A DNA stretch of 64,000 bases, from positions 1 through 64,000 of the forward strand of contig JAFXXC010000020.1 of the NCBI GenBank assembly GCA_017542485.1, given 5' to 3'. The translations under genes and the position numbers were made by a program. The stretch comes from Acholeplasmatales bacterium. Lineage in GTDB: Bacteria > Bacillota_I > Bacilli_A > Acholeplasmatales > Anaeroplasmataceae. Positions within the stretch are counted from its first letter, which is position 1; every line of letters starts with the position of its first letter. Shown here piece by piece: positions 8,507-17,531 of this stretch. The notes under the pieces are model-generated. The model was not told the origin of the DNA, searched no databases, and saw nothing but the letters and a program-made list of their open reading frames with translations.

Positions 8507-9307
8507 ATGAAAATGGAAGATTTTAGACTAGATGGCAAGGTTGCCCTAGTTACAGGTGCTTCTTATGGTATCGGATTTGCAATTGCATCTGGTATGGCAG
8601 CAGCAGGAGCTACTATCGTGTTTAATGATATTAAGCAAGAATTAGTTGATAAGGGTATCGCTGCTTATAAAGAAGCTGGTATTAATGCTCATGGTTATGT
8701 TTGTGATGTTACAAATGAAGAGCAAGTTAATGCAATGGTTGCTAAAATTGAAAAAGAAATAGGAGTTATTGATATTTTAGTTAATAATGCTGGTATCATT
8801 AAGAGAATTCCTATGATTGAAATGACTGCAGATCAATTCCGTCAAGTTATTGATGTAGATTTAAATGCACCATTCATCGTATCTAAGGCTGTAATTCCTT
8901 CAATGATTAAGAAGGGTCATGGAAAGATTATTAACATTTGTTCTATGATGTCAGAATTAGGTAGAGAAACTGTTTCTGCTTATGCTGCAGCTAAGGGTGG
9001 ATTAAAGATGTTAACTCGTAATATTTGTTCTGAATATGGTGAGTTCAATATTCAATGTAATGGTATTGGACCTGGTTACATCGCTACACCTCAAACAGCT
9101 CCACTTCGTGAGAGACAACCAGATGGATCTAGACATCCATTTGATAGCTTCATCGTAGCTAAGACTCCAGCTGGAAGATGGCTAGAGGCAGAAGAATTAG
9201 CAGGACCTGCTGTATTCTTAGCATCTGATGCATCTAATGCTGTTAATGGTCACATCCTTTATGTTGATGGTGGTATCTTAGCATACATTGGTAAGCAACC
9301 TAAGTAA
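8507..9307 (+). CDS. kduD: 2-deoxy-D-gluconate 3-dehydrogenase / KduD
   Basis: Short-chain dehydrogenase that reduces 2,5-diketo-3-deoxygluconate to KDG with NAD(P)H. The Rossmann motif TGASYGIG (about 17-24), NNAG at about 92, catalytic Ser in ICSMMSE and the Tyr-x3-Lys pair in SAYAAAKGG are all present, and the protein has the usual length of 266. Starts 30 bases after kduI behind AGGAGG. Last gene of the uronate operon, followed by a terminator. Assignment as KduD rather than another SDR rests on the adjacent kduI. Confidence 0.92.
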   Translation: MKMEDFRLDGKVALVTGASYGIGFAIASGMAAAGATIVFNDIKQELVDKGIAAYKEAGINAHGYVCDVTNEEQVNAMVAKIEKEIGVIDILVNNAGIIKRIPMIEMTADQFRQVIDVDLNAPFIVSKAVIPSMIKKGHGKIINICSMMSELGRETVSAYAAAKGGLKMLTRNICSEYGEFNIQCNGIGPGYIATPQTAPLRERQPDGSRHPFDSFIVAKTPAGRWLEAEELAGPAVFLASDASNAVNGHILYVDGGILAYIGKQPK

Positions 9308-9322
9308 TAATATTAAAGTATT

Positions 9323-9353
9323 AGCTAAGTCTTAAGGACTTAGCTTTTATTTT
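9323..9353 (+). terminator. Terminator of the uronate operon
   Basis: AGCTAAGTC (9323-9331) pairs with GACTTAGCT (9337-9345), then a T-rich tail. The remaining stretch to 9490 is AT-rich and holds nothing else I can identify apart from the next gene's ribosome binding site. Confidence 0.85.
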
Positions 9354-9490
9354 AAATCTATTTATAATAAAAAATTTATATGATAAAATAATTAAGATAA
9401 ATAATTAAATTATTTAAATAAATTATTTTTATGTAATGAATAATTAAAAAACAAAGATAATTATTTGGGAAGATACAATAAGGAAAAATT

Positions 9491-10258
9491 ATGAAAAGAA
9501 ATACATATTATTATGAATCATATAAAGATGATTTTGCAGTAACTAAAAATTTAAAATATGATTTAATTGATAAAAAGTATAAATATGAACCTAATATAAT
9601 ATTTAGGTTTTTTAGTTTTATATTATATTTCATAATTGCAAAACCATTAATATGGTTAATTATGAAAATGGTGTATGGACTTAGAATTAAAAATAAAAAA
9701 GTATTAAAGGAATGCAGGAATAATGGATTTTATATTTATGGTAATCATACAAATTATATGCCAGATGCTTATGTTCCAAACTTGTTAAGATGGAGAAGAA
9801 ATTATATAATTGTTGGTGGCCAAACAGCATCTATAAATGGTGTAAAGACTATAATAAAAGCATTAGGAGCTAGACCATTAGGTGATACTATTGAAGCTAA
9901 GAAGAATTTGTTTAGATTTATGAAAAATAGTATTAATAAGAAAAAATCAATAACTATTTATCCTGAAGCTCATATTTGGCCATATTATACAAGTGTAAGA
10001 CCTTTTGATTCTATAAATATGAAATATCAAGTATTATTAAATGCACCTTCATATTCTATATCTTATTGTTATAGTAAAAGAAAAATAAGGAAAATACCTA
10101 GAATAACTGTTTATGTTGATGGACCTTTTTATCCTGATTTATCTTTAGATACAAAATTAAGGCAAGAAAAATTAGCTAGTGATATTTATAATAAGATTAA
10201 AGAAAGAACTGATATATATTCTACATATTCAGTAAATAATTATATTAAAAAAGAATAA
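9491..10258 (+). CDS. PlsC-like acyltransferase family protein
   Basis: Glycerolipid acyltransferase fold. The catalytic block NHTNYMPD (about residues 94-101) matches the NHx4D motif of 1-acyl-glycerol-3-phosphate acyltransferases, with a hydrophobic membrane segment before it (about 37-59). The third block, normally EGTRS, reads PEAHIWPY here, so the phosphate-binding part is unusual. A second, more canonical PlsC-like gene lies at 56994-57800; this one may therefore act on a different acceptor. It stands alone between terminator and small membrane gene. Confidence 0.7.
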   Translation: MKRNTYYYESYKDDFAVTKNLKYDLIDKKYKYEPNIIFRFFSFILYFIIAKPLIWLIMKMVYGLRIKNKKVLKECRNNGFYIYGNHTNYMPDAYVPNLLRWRRNYIIVGGQTASINGVKTIIKALGARPLGDTIEAKKNLFRFMKNSINKKKSITIYPEAHIWPYYTSVRPFDSINMKYQVLLNAPSYSISYCYSKRKIRKIPRITVYVDGPFYPDLSLDTKLRQEKLASDIYNKIKERTDIYSTYSVNNYIKKE

Positions 10259-10348
10259 TTAGTGATTAATTTGTAGTAAAATAAGTATACTTGTTAATTT
10301 AATGATATTGTATTATAATATATTTAAGTGTTTACGGTAGGTGATATA

Positions 10349-10783
10349 ATGTTTGGTCTAGGACTATCATTAACTATAATCATTTATGTATTATTAATTT
10401 GTGCTATTGCATTGTATTTTGTTATGGTTATAAAGAAGAAGTATCGTATATGTGATATGCTTGAAAAGATTGTATTTTTTCATTCATTATTTGCATTAAT
10501 GGTTGAATCATGGGCATTGATACTTATGAATGATGGATTTAGTGTTAATTTTAATATAAAAGTATCATTAAGTTTTTATTATACTATAGCTATATTAGTT
10601 CCTTTAATTAGTATATTAGTTTATTCTAATATTATATATAAAAGAAGTTATAAGCTTGAATTAGATAATAAAATTGATAAGGTAGCTAATTATATGATTT
10701 TACCTTTTACAATTTTTGCGTTAGGCGCTTCAACTATCATATTATTTTTTAATATTAATTATTACGTTTACTATACTATGTAA
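10349..10783 (+). CDS. Small integral membrane protein, unknown
   Basis: About 144 residues with four predicted membrane helices separated by short basic loops (KKKYR, KRSYK). I do not recognise the family. The start at ATG 10349 is preferred over GTG 10328, because AGGTGAT lies 3-4 bases before the former. The stop codon is embedded in the terminator hairpin that follows. Function unknown. Confidence 0.6.
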   Translation: MFGLGLSLTIIIYVLLICAIALYFVMVIKKKYRICDMLEKIVFFHSLFALMVESWALILMNDGFSVNFNIKVSLSFYYTIAILVPLISILVYSNIIYKRSYKLELDNKIDKVANYMILPFTIFALGASTIILFFNINYYVYYTM

Positions 10784-10793
10784 ACGTTTTTTT
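10764..10793 (+). terminator. Terminator overlapping the stop codon of the 10.3-kb gene
   Basis: ACGTTTAC (10764-10771) and GTAAACGT (10780-10787) form a perfect 8-bp stem followed by seven T. The 3' arm looks like half of a cre site, but the hairpin and T-run explain it better. Confidence 0.8.
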
Positions 10794-10869
10794 ATTTATA
10801 TAAAATATATATTTATAATAGCTTTTATTGTAAAATATAAACAATGTTTATAAAAAGGAGATTAATTGT

Positions 10870-11139
10870 ATGAATGCAGTTTTATCAGTAGTAGGAAAAG
10901 ATACAGTAGGTATTTTAGCAAGTGTTGCTTCAAAATGTAGTGAGTACAAGGCAAATGTTAATGATGTTACACAAACAATCATTGATAAGTATTTTGCTAT
11001 GTTTATGATTATCAATATTGATAATTTAACAATTGAATTTAATAAGTTTGTTGATGAAATGACAGATTTAGGTAAGAATAAGGGTTTAGAAATTCATTGT
11101 ATGCATGAAGATATTTTCAATCTAATGCACAAGATTTAA
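10870..11139 (+). CDS. ACT domain protein (UPF0237)
   Basis: Single ACT-domain protein of 89 residues: [19 protein letters not shown] is the typical first strand and helix of a ligand-binding ACT fold. Stand-alone ACT proteins of this type sense amino acids or similar metabolites. It is 10 bases before the UPF0210 gene; the pair is conserved in many Firmicutes, which suggests the ACT protein controls or assists its partner. Ligand unknown. Confidence 0.85.
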   Translation: MNAVLSVVGKDTVGILASVASKCSEYKANVNDVTQTIIDKYFAMFMIINIDNLTIEFNKFVDEMTDLGKNKGLEIHCMHEDIFNLMHKI

Positions 11140-11149
11140 TGGTGATTGT

Positions 11150-12508
11150 ATGATAAATAATAGTGAAATAATTGAAACAATAAAAATGATACAAGAACAA
11201 AATCTTGATGTTAGAACTATTACAATGGGTATTTCACTTATCGATTGTATGGATACTGATATTAATAGATCTTGTGAGAAAGTATATAATAAAATTTATA
11301 ATTATGCTAAGGATTTAGTTAAAACTGGAGAAGAAATATCTAAGAAGTATGGTATTCCTATCATCAATAAAAGAGTATCAGTTACACCTATTTCTATGTT
11401 AGTTGGTGTTTCTGGTGGTGATCCAATTTTATATGCTAAGACATTAGATAGAGTAGCTAACGATATTGGTATTAATTTTATTGGTGGTTACAGTGCATTA
11501 GTACAAAAGGGTTTTGCACCTGGAGATAGAGAATTAATTGAATCAATACCTGAAGCTTTAAAAGTTACTAGTAAGGTATGTTCAAGTGTTAATGTTGGTT
11601 CAACTAGAGCAGGTATTAATTTAGATGCTGTAAAGATTATGGGTCAAAAGGTTAGAGAGGCTGCAGAATTAACTAAGGATCAAGATTGTATTGGTGCATC
11701 TAAATTAGTTGTATTTTGTAATGCAGTTGAGGATAATCCATTTATGGCTGGTGCCTTCCATGGAGTTGGTGAGGCTGATTGTGTTATAAATGTTGGAGTA
11801 TCTGGTCCTGGTGTTGTTAGAGCTGCTATAGCTAAGGCACCTAAGGATGCATCTATAGCTGAGATTGCTGATATTATTAAGAAAACAGCATTTAAGGTTA
11901 CTAGAATGGGTCAATTAGTTGGTGTAGAAGCATCTAGAATGTTAAATATACCATTTGGTATTGTTGATTTAAGTTTAGCTCCAACTCCTGCAGTTGGTGA
12001 TTCAGTTGCTCATATATTAGAAGAAATTGGTTTGGAGCAGTGTGGTTCATGTGGTACAACTGCATGTCTTGCAATGCTAAATGATGCAGTTAAAAAGGGT
12101 GGAGTTATGGCTTCATCTAGAGTTGGTGGTCTATCTGGCGCATTTATTCCTGTAAGTGAGGATGCTGGTATGATAGATGCTGCTCAAAAGGGTAGTTTAT
12201 CAATTGAGAAGTTAGAAGCTATGACAGCTGTATGCTCTGTTGGTCTTGATATGATAGTTATACCTGGAGATACAACTGCTGAGGTTATTAGTGCGTTAAT
12301 TGCTGATGAGGCTGCAATAGGAATGATTAACTGTAAAACTACTGCTGTAAGAGTAATTCCTGCAATTGGTAAGAAAGATACAGAATCATTGAATTTTGGT
12401 GGATTATTAGGATATGGTCCTATAATGAAAATTTCAAAATTGAAGCCTGATACATTTATTAATCGTGGTGGACAAATTCCAGCCCCAATTAATAGTTTAA
12501 AAAATTAA
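11150..12508 (+). CDS. UPF0210 (PFL/DUF711) family protein
   Basis: A 452-residue cytoplasmic protein of the UPF0210 family, widespread but without an agreed function. Characteristic glycine-rich blocks are seen: [36 protein letters not shown], and the Cys pair in [15 protein letters not shown] (about 297-311). It was named for distant likeness to pyruvate formate-lyase, but no glycyl-radical motif of that enzyme is visible. Preceded by GGTGAT and coupled to the ACT protein. The next gene, a IIC-like permease, follows 26 bases later and could share the transcript. Confidence 0.85.
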   Translation: MINNSEIIETIKMIQEQNLDVRTITMGISLIDCMDTDINRSCEKVYNKIYNYAKDLVKTGEEISKKYGIPIINKRVSVTPISMLVGVSGGDPILYAKTLDRVANDIGINFIGGYSALVQKGFAPGDRELIESIPEALKVTSKVCSSVNVGSTRAGINLDAVKIMGQKVREAAELTKDQDCIGASKLVVFCNAVEDNPFMAGAFHGVGEADCVINVGVSGPGVVRAAIAKAPKDASIAEIADIIKKTAFKVTRMGQLVGVEASRMLNIPFGIVDLSLAPTPAVGDSVAHILEEIGLEQCGSCGTTACLAMLNDAVKKGGVMASSRVGGLSGAFIPVSEDAGMIDAAQKGSLSIEKLEAMTAVCSVGLDMIVIPGDTTAEVISALIADEAAIGMINCKTTAVRVIPAIGKKDTESLNFGGLLGYGPIMKISKLKPDTFINRGGQIPAPINSLKN

Positions 12509-12533
12509 TATAATAAATAGAGGAAAGTAAGAA

Positions 12534-13802
12534 ATGGAAAATAATGAAAAAATTGTTTCGGAGACTGTTCAAGACAGCTTAGAAAACAAAAATGAAAATG
12601 AAGCTAAGGAAGCTGAAGTAAAAGAAGAGGTTGTAGAAAAAGAACCTCAAGTTAAAGTTGAAGATGCAAAAGCATCTAATGATGAAAAATCTACTGGTAA
12701 GAAAATATTAGATTTCTTTATTACTACTTTAAATGGTATGGCAATTGGTTTATTTGCTACACTTATTATAGGAACAATTATCAATACTATTGGTAAATTC
12801 TTCCCTAATGGTGATGATGCTAATGCATTCTGTAATTTTATGTATAATACACTTGTTAATGGTTCAACTGCATTACAGTTCTTAACAGGTGCTGGTATTG
12901 GTGTTGGTATTGCTTTATCATTAAAGTTTAATCCTTTACAAACTATTGTTTTAGCTGCTGTTGGTGAGTTAGCTGCATATTTCTCATTATCAACTGCATT
13001 TGTTACAGCTGGTGTTGTAAATCAAGGTAAATTCCAAATTGGTGATCCGCTTACAATATTTATTGTTGTTATTTTAGTTGCTATAGCAATGAAGTATATT
13101 TTAAAGAAGAAGACACCTGTTGATATATTAATTGTACCTTTATTAGGTGTTTCACTTGCGTTAATTATTGGTATGCTTGTAAGATTCCCTGCAATTTATG
13201 TAACTTATGGTGTTCAATATATTATTTCTGTATCTACTAATGCAGTTCCATTTGTTATGGGTATTGTTATCGCTGTATTAATGGGTATGGCATTAACAGC
13301 TCCTATTTCAAGTGCTGCTATTGGTGCTATGGTATTTGTTATTAATACTGAAAGTATGACACCTGATATGATTCATGGTATTCAAATTGCATCTGGTGCT
13401 GCAATTGTTGGTTGTTGTGTTCAAATGGTTGGATTTGCTGTTCAATCAAGACGTGATAACAATATCGGTATGGTTATTTCTATTGGCATTGGTACATCAA
13501 TGCTTCAATTTAAGAATATTATGAGAAAACCTATGGTTTGGTTACCAACTATTATTGTTTCTGCAATCTTAGGTCCTGTATCTACATGTTGGTTAGAACT
13601 TGTATGTATGGGTTCATCTGCTGGTATGGGTACTGCTGGTTTAGTTGGTCAAATTGGTACTTATTCATCTATGGGTAATACATGGCAAACTTGGGTTGGA
13701 ATATTTGCTTTAGAAGTAATAGCTCCTGCAATATTAGTTTATTGTGTTGATTTATTATTTAGAAGATTTAATCTTATTAAAGATGGAGATTTAAAAGTAT
13801 AA
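12534..13802 (+). CDS. PTS IIC-like membrane permease (PTS_EIIC_2 family)
   Basis: Polytopic membrane protein of 422 residues resembling the PTS_EIIC_2 family. The first 55 residues are a hydrophilic tail rich in Glu and Lys; about ten membrane helices follow, with the conserved-looking ALTAPISSAAIG and GSSAGMGTAGLVGQIG segments. No IIA or IIB component, HPr site or sugar kinase is next to it, so it may be fed by a IIB elsewhere or may work as a non-PTS carrier. It could share a transcript with the ACT/UPF0210 pair. Substrate unknown. Confidence 0.75.
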   Translation: MENNEKIVSETVQDSLENKNENEAKEAEVKEEVVEKEPQVKVEDAKASNDEKSTGKKILDFFITTLNGMAIGLFATLIIGTIINTIGKFFPNGDDANAFCNFMYNTLVNGSTALQFLTGAGIGVGIALSLKFNPLQTIVLAAVGELAAYFSLSTAFVTAGVVNQGKFQIGDPLTIFIVVILVAIAMKYILKKKTPVDILIVPLLGVSLALIIGMLVRFPAIYVTYGVQYIISVSTNAVPFVMGIVIAVLMGMALTAPISSAAIGAMVFVINTESMTPDMIHGIQIASGAAIVGCCVQMVGFAVQSRRDNNIGMVISIGIGTSMLQFKNIMRKPMVWLPTIIVSAILGPVSTCWLELVCMGSSAGMGTAGLVGQIGTYSSMGNTWQTWVGIFALEVIAPAILVYCVDLLFRRFNLIKDGDLKV

Positions 13803-13808
13803 TTTATT

Positions 13809-13831
13809 GGACTAGGAAACTAGTCCTTTTT
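13809..13831 (+). terminator. Terminator after the IIC-like permease
   Basis: GGACTAG-GAAA-CTAGTCC (13809-13826) with a stable GAAA tetraloop and a following run of five T. Confidence 0.9.
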
Positions 13832-13880
13832 AATTGAATTATTGTAATAATTAATGATATAATTCATACGAGGTTTTAAA

Positions 13881-15158
13881 ATGGATAGAAGAATTAAAAT
13901 TAATGAAGTTTTAATATATTATACATTTGCATTAATTATGATTGCTTGTTCAATTGCGTATAGCAACTTTTTATTTATACGTGGAATAACATTTTCTGTA
14001 ATTGGATTGGTTTCATATAGTGTAATTCTTTTTATATATCGTTTTGTATGCAATAAAAAAAGAAAAGCACCAGGGTATAAAATTAATTTTATTCCTGCAA
14101 TCATAAATATGTTATTAGTGATTTTAATTGCACTTGTTCATTTTCTTATAATCATTATTGTTTATTCTGTAAAAATAAAATCACCTTCAGATGTTCATAC
14201 ATATTTTAATGAATATATGCAAAATGGTTTGGTATTTGTCGTTTCATTAGTTTATTATTTTTATATTGTAAGAAAGTTTTCTAATGATAAGGAAAATTAT
14301 TTTAGAATTCCATTTATTTTTTCTATTTTGATTAATACGTCAGTAACGATTGTTACTCTTATAATATTTGATTTTAATATTGCATTTCCAATACCAGTTA
14401 TGTTTATTATTTACATATTAGTATTTGGATTATTATTAGTATTTATGATTAACCATTTAATTGTTTTATTGAATTTATCAGTTGATAAGAAATTTTATCC
14501 TTTAAATGAAAGATTAAAGAAGTTTTTGTTTAATTTATTTAAAAGAAATGTTGGATATTATATTGGCGTTGTATTTGTATTTTTAGTTGGTGTGTATTAT
14601 GTATTAGGTAATGGTGATGATACATATTTCATGTATATTGGTATTTTCTTTATATTTACAAGTCTTTTAAGAGTTCTTGATACAGTATGGTTGAACTTAG
14701 TAAGTAAAAAATCTATTAAAGTTAGAAATATGAATCAATATTTATTAATTATTGTTAATGCATTATTAGTATTAAGTGCAATATTATTAGTATGGAATGT
14801 TTTAAATAAAGCGAAGCAAATAGAAAATAGTACATTGGATTTCTTCTCATTTGTTGTTGGAGTTGTTTTAGTAATAAGAATTATATTTGCAGTATTAGGT
14901 TTTTATTATTCTATAATTAATGTTAAAAGAGAACCATATCATATAGCCTTAAATAGTCTATCAATAATTGGTGTTCTTGTCTCTTTATATGCATTTTTTA
15001 TCCATTTTATGTTGGCAGTAGGTGTTGGTAGATTAGATTTAATATCAGTACTTAATGTATTTAGTATAGTTATAGTTGTATTAATAGGAATTGTAATTGT
15101 TGGTATGATTTTTAGAGGTATTGTTGGTTTAATTATTACGCATAAGAAATATAGCTAG
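13881..15158 (+). CDS. Polytopic membrane protein, unknown
   Basis: A 425-residue protein made almost wholly of hydrophobic segments, about ten predicted membrane helices linked by short Lys/Arg-rich loops. I recognise no transporter motif, binding site or enzyme signature. It has its own start region after the previous terminator and is followed by a separate promoter for the phosphohexomutase gene, so it appears to be monocistronic. Function not assignable. Confidence 0.65.
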   Translation: MDRRIKINEVLIYYTFALIMIACSIAYSNFLFIRGITFSVIGLVSYSVILFIYRFVCNKKRKAPGYKINFIPAIINMLLVILIALVHFLIIIIVYSVKIKSPSDVHTYFNEYMQNGLVFVVSLVYYFYIVRKFSNDKENYFRIPFIFSILINTSVTIVTLIIFDFNIAFPIPVMFIIYILVFGLLLVFMINHLIVLLNLSVDKKFYPLNERLKKFLFNLFKRNVGYYIGVVFVFLVGVYYVLGNGDDTYFMYIGIFFIFTSLLRVLDTVWLNLVSKKSIKVRNMNQYLLIIVNALLVLSAILLVWNVLNKAKQIENSTLDFFSFVVGVVLVIRIIFAVLGFYYSIINVKREPYHIALNSLSIIGVLVSLYAFFIHFMLAVGVGRLDLISVLNVFSIVIVVLIGIVIVGMIFRGIVGLIITHKKYS

Positions 15159-15181
15159 TAGGTAGAGCACTCTTTTTGATG

Positions 15182-15210
15182 TTGAAAAATTATTATATTT
15201 ATAATATAAT
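15182..15210 (+). promoter_or_regulatory. Promoter of the phosphohexomutase gene
   Basis: TTGAAA (15182-15187), 17-base spacer, TATAAT (15205-15210). The predicted start is about 20 bases before the gene. Confidence 0.7.
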
Positions 15211-15236
15211 TATTAGAAAGAAGGAGCGATAAAATT

Positions 15237-16931
15237 ATGGAATATTTAGAAAAAGTAAAATTATGGAAAAGTAATAAAAATCTTGATTCAAAATTAAAAG
15301 CTGAACTTGATAGTATGGATGAAAATCAGTTAAAAGAAGCTTTTACTAATGATTTGGAATTTGGTACTGGTGGTTTAAGAGGTATTTTAGGCGCAGGTAC
15401 TAATAGAATGAATATTTATATTGTTATGAAGGCTACATTGGGCTTTGGTAGATATTTATTAAAGCAAGATGAATTTGCTGGAGCACGTGGTGTTGCAATT
15501 AGCCATGATAACCGTCATCAATCTGTTGAATTTGCAAGAATATCTGCAGAAGTATTAACTACATTAGGATTTAGAGTATTCTTATTTGAATCTTTAAGAC
15601 CTACACCTGAATTATCTTACGCAGTAAGAAATTTCAAGTGTATTGGTGGTATTATGATTACAGCAAGTCATAATCCTAAGGAATATAATGGTTATAAGAT
15701 TTATGATGAGACTGGTTGTCAGTTAGTTCCAAAAGAGGCTGATAAGGTTATTGATGAGATAAATCAAATTTCTGATTATTTCAATATTGATCATTCTAAG
15801 CATCACAATTTAATATATTATATTGGTAAAGATGTTGATGAAAAATATATCGCTGATGTTAAGAAGATTATCTTAAGACCTAATTTAAATAAAGACTTTA
15901 AGTTGGTATATACTCCACTTCATGGTACAGGACAAGTATTCGCACCACAAGTATTACAATCTGTAGGATATGATGTTGTGCCACTTCCTTGTCAAATGAC
16001 TAATGATCCTAATTTCAGTGGTGTTAAGACTTCTAACCCTGAGAATAAGGAAGCTTATGATGAGGCAATCGCATTAGCTAAGGCTTTAGGTGCAAAGATT
16101 GTACTAGCTACTGACCCTGATGCTGATAGACTTGGTATTGCAGTAGAGCATGATGGTGAATATGTATTATTCACTGGTAATCAAACTGCTGCTTTAGTAT
16201 TCGATTATATTTGTAAGACTAGAAAAGAATTAGGTACATTACCAAAAGATGGTTATATGTTTACAACTAATGTATCATCTACACTTCCTATAGCTATAGC
16301 TGAAAAGTATGGTTTAAAGACTGAAATTACATTAACTGGATTTAAGTTTATCGGTGAGAAAGCAAGAGAGATGGAAGAAACTGGTAGAGGAACATATGTA
16401 TTCGGATTTGAGGAATCATATGGATGCTTAGTATCTGATTGTGTAAGAGATAAGGATTCAATTCAAGCAATTTTAATGCTTTGTGAAACTGCAGCTTATT
16501 ATCGTGAGAAGGGTATGGATTTGGTTGATGCCTTAAATGCTATTTATAAAGAATATGGTTATTATAAAGAAGGTATCACTAATATTTCATTACAAGGCTT
16601 AGAAGGACAAGCTAAGATTAAGAGAATAATGGAGTATTTTAGAACTACTGATATAGCATTAAAGGATTTCAAGATTTTAGTTAAAGATGATGTTAAGCTT
16701 GGTATCAAGACTGATATGGCTACTGATAAGAAGACTAAGATTGAGTTACCTTCATCTAATGTTATTAAGTATTACTTAAATGATAATATGTGGTTTGTAT
16801 TAAGACCATCAGGAACTGAACCCAAATTAAAGGTTTATTATGGTGTAAAGGGTAATACTGAAGCTGATGCTACTAAGAAGCTTGAGTTATTATCTAAAGA
16901 AGTACTTGAAATTGTTAATTTAATAAAGTAA
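15237..16931 (+). CDS. Phosphoglucomutase/phosphomannomutase family enzyme
   Basis: Alpha-D-phosphohexomutase of 564 residues that moves phosphate between C6 and C1 of a hexose, feeding sugar-nucleotide and envelope synthesis. The phosphoserine loop TASHNPKEYNGYK (about 142-154), metal loop DPDADRLGIA (about 296-305), sugar loop GFEESYG and the phosphate-binding RPSGTEPKLKVYY near the end are all intact. The length matches the PgcA-type Firmicutes enzyme. Glucose versus mannose preference cannot be read from these motifs. Transcribed alone, between a clear promoter and a terminator. Confidence 0.92.
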   Translation: MEYLEKVKLWKSNKNLDSKLKAELDSMDENQLKEAFTNDLEFGTGGLRGILGAGTNRMNIYIVMKATLGFGRYLLKQDEFAGARGVAISHDNRHQSVEFARISAEVLTTLGFRVFLFESLRPTPELSYAVRNFKCIGGIMITASHNPKEYNGYKIYDETGCQLVPKEADKVIDEINQISDYFNIDHSKHHNLIYYIGKDVDEKYIADVKKIILRPNLNKDFKLVYTPLHGTGQVFAPQVLQSVGYDVVPLPCQMTNDPNFSGVKTSNPENKEAYDEAIALAKALGAKIVLATDPDADRLGIAVEHDGEYVLFTGNQTAALVFDYICKTRKELGTLPKDGYMFTTNVSSTLPIAIAEKYGLKTEITLTGFKFIGEKAREMEETGRGTYVFGFEESYGCLVSDCVRDKDSIQAILMLCETAAYYREKGMDLVDALNAIYKEYGYYKEGITNISLQGLEGQAKIKRIMEYFRTTDIALKDFKILVKDDVKLGIKTDMATDKKTKIELPSSNVIKYYLNDNMWFVLRPSGTEPKLKVYYGVKGNTEADATKKLELLSKEVLEIVNLIK

Positions 16932-16936
16932 GATTA

Positions 16937-16968
16937 TTGAGGAATGATTTTATTCATTCCTCAATTTT
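16937..16968 (+). terminator. Terminator after the phosphohexomutase gene
   Basis: TTGAGGAATGA (16937-16947) pairs with TCATTCCTCAA (16954-16964), then four T. Confidence 0.85.
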
Positions 16969-16990
16969 ATGATAATGAGGATGTGAAATT

Positions 16991-17521
16991 ATGAATATAT
17001 GGCATGATATAGATGATGATAGAATAACAAAAGATGAATTTGTTGCCTGTATTGAAATACCTAAGGGTAGTAAGAAAAAATATGAATTAGATAAAGAAAC
17101 TGGATTAATTATTCTTGATAGAATATTATATACATCTACTCATTATCCTGCAAATTATGGTTTTATTCCAAGAACATATTCACAGGATAAAGACCCACTT
17201 GATGTTTTAGTTTTATGTGATGAGACATTTGATCCATTGGTATTAGTAAGAGCTAAACCAATTGGAGTATTAAAAATGATTGATAATGATGAAGTTGATG
17301 AAAAGATTATAGCTGTTTGTATTAATGACCCTCAGATGAATTGTTATCATGATATTTCAGATTTACCTGAGCATAAATTTGAAGAAATTAGACATTTCTT
17401 TAGTGTATATAAGCAGCTTGAACATAAGCCTACAGTAGTCACTGAAATATGTGGTGTTGATGAGGCTAAGAATGTAATAGAAGGATCAATTCAAGCATAT
17501 AAGAATTTATATTTGAAATAG
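16991..17521 (+). CDS. ppa: Inorganic pyrophosphatase (soluble, family I)
   Basis: Hydrolyses pyrophosphate to phosphate and so drives biosynthetic reactions. The metal-binding signature is clear in [21 protein letters not shown] (about 55-75) with its run of Asp residues, and IAVCINDPQ and SVYKQLEHK segments fit family I. The 176 residues are the usual bacterial length. It is followed 10 bases later by ychF and probably shares its transcript. Confidence 0.95.
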   Translation: MNIWHDIDDDRITKDEFVACIEIPKGSKKKYELDKETGLIILDRILYTSTHYPANYGFIPRTYSQDKDPLDVLVLCDETFDPLVLVRAKPIGVLKMIDNDEVDEKIIAVCINDPQMNCYHDISDLPEHKFEEIRHFFSVYKQLEHKPTVVTEICGVDEAKNVIEGSIQAYKNLYLK

Positions 17522-17531
17522 AGGTAGTAAA

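Noticed and set aside
10780-10793. cre site TGTAAACGTTTT before the ACT gene
   Set aside because: It is the 3' arm of a perfect terminator hairpin and lacks the last bases of the cre consensus.
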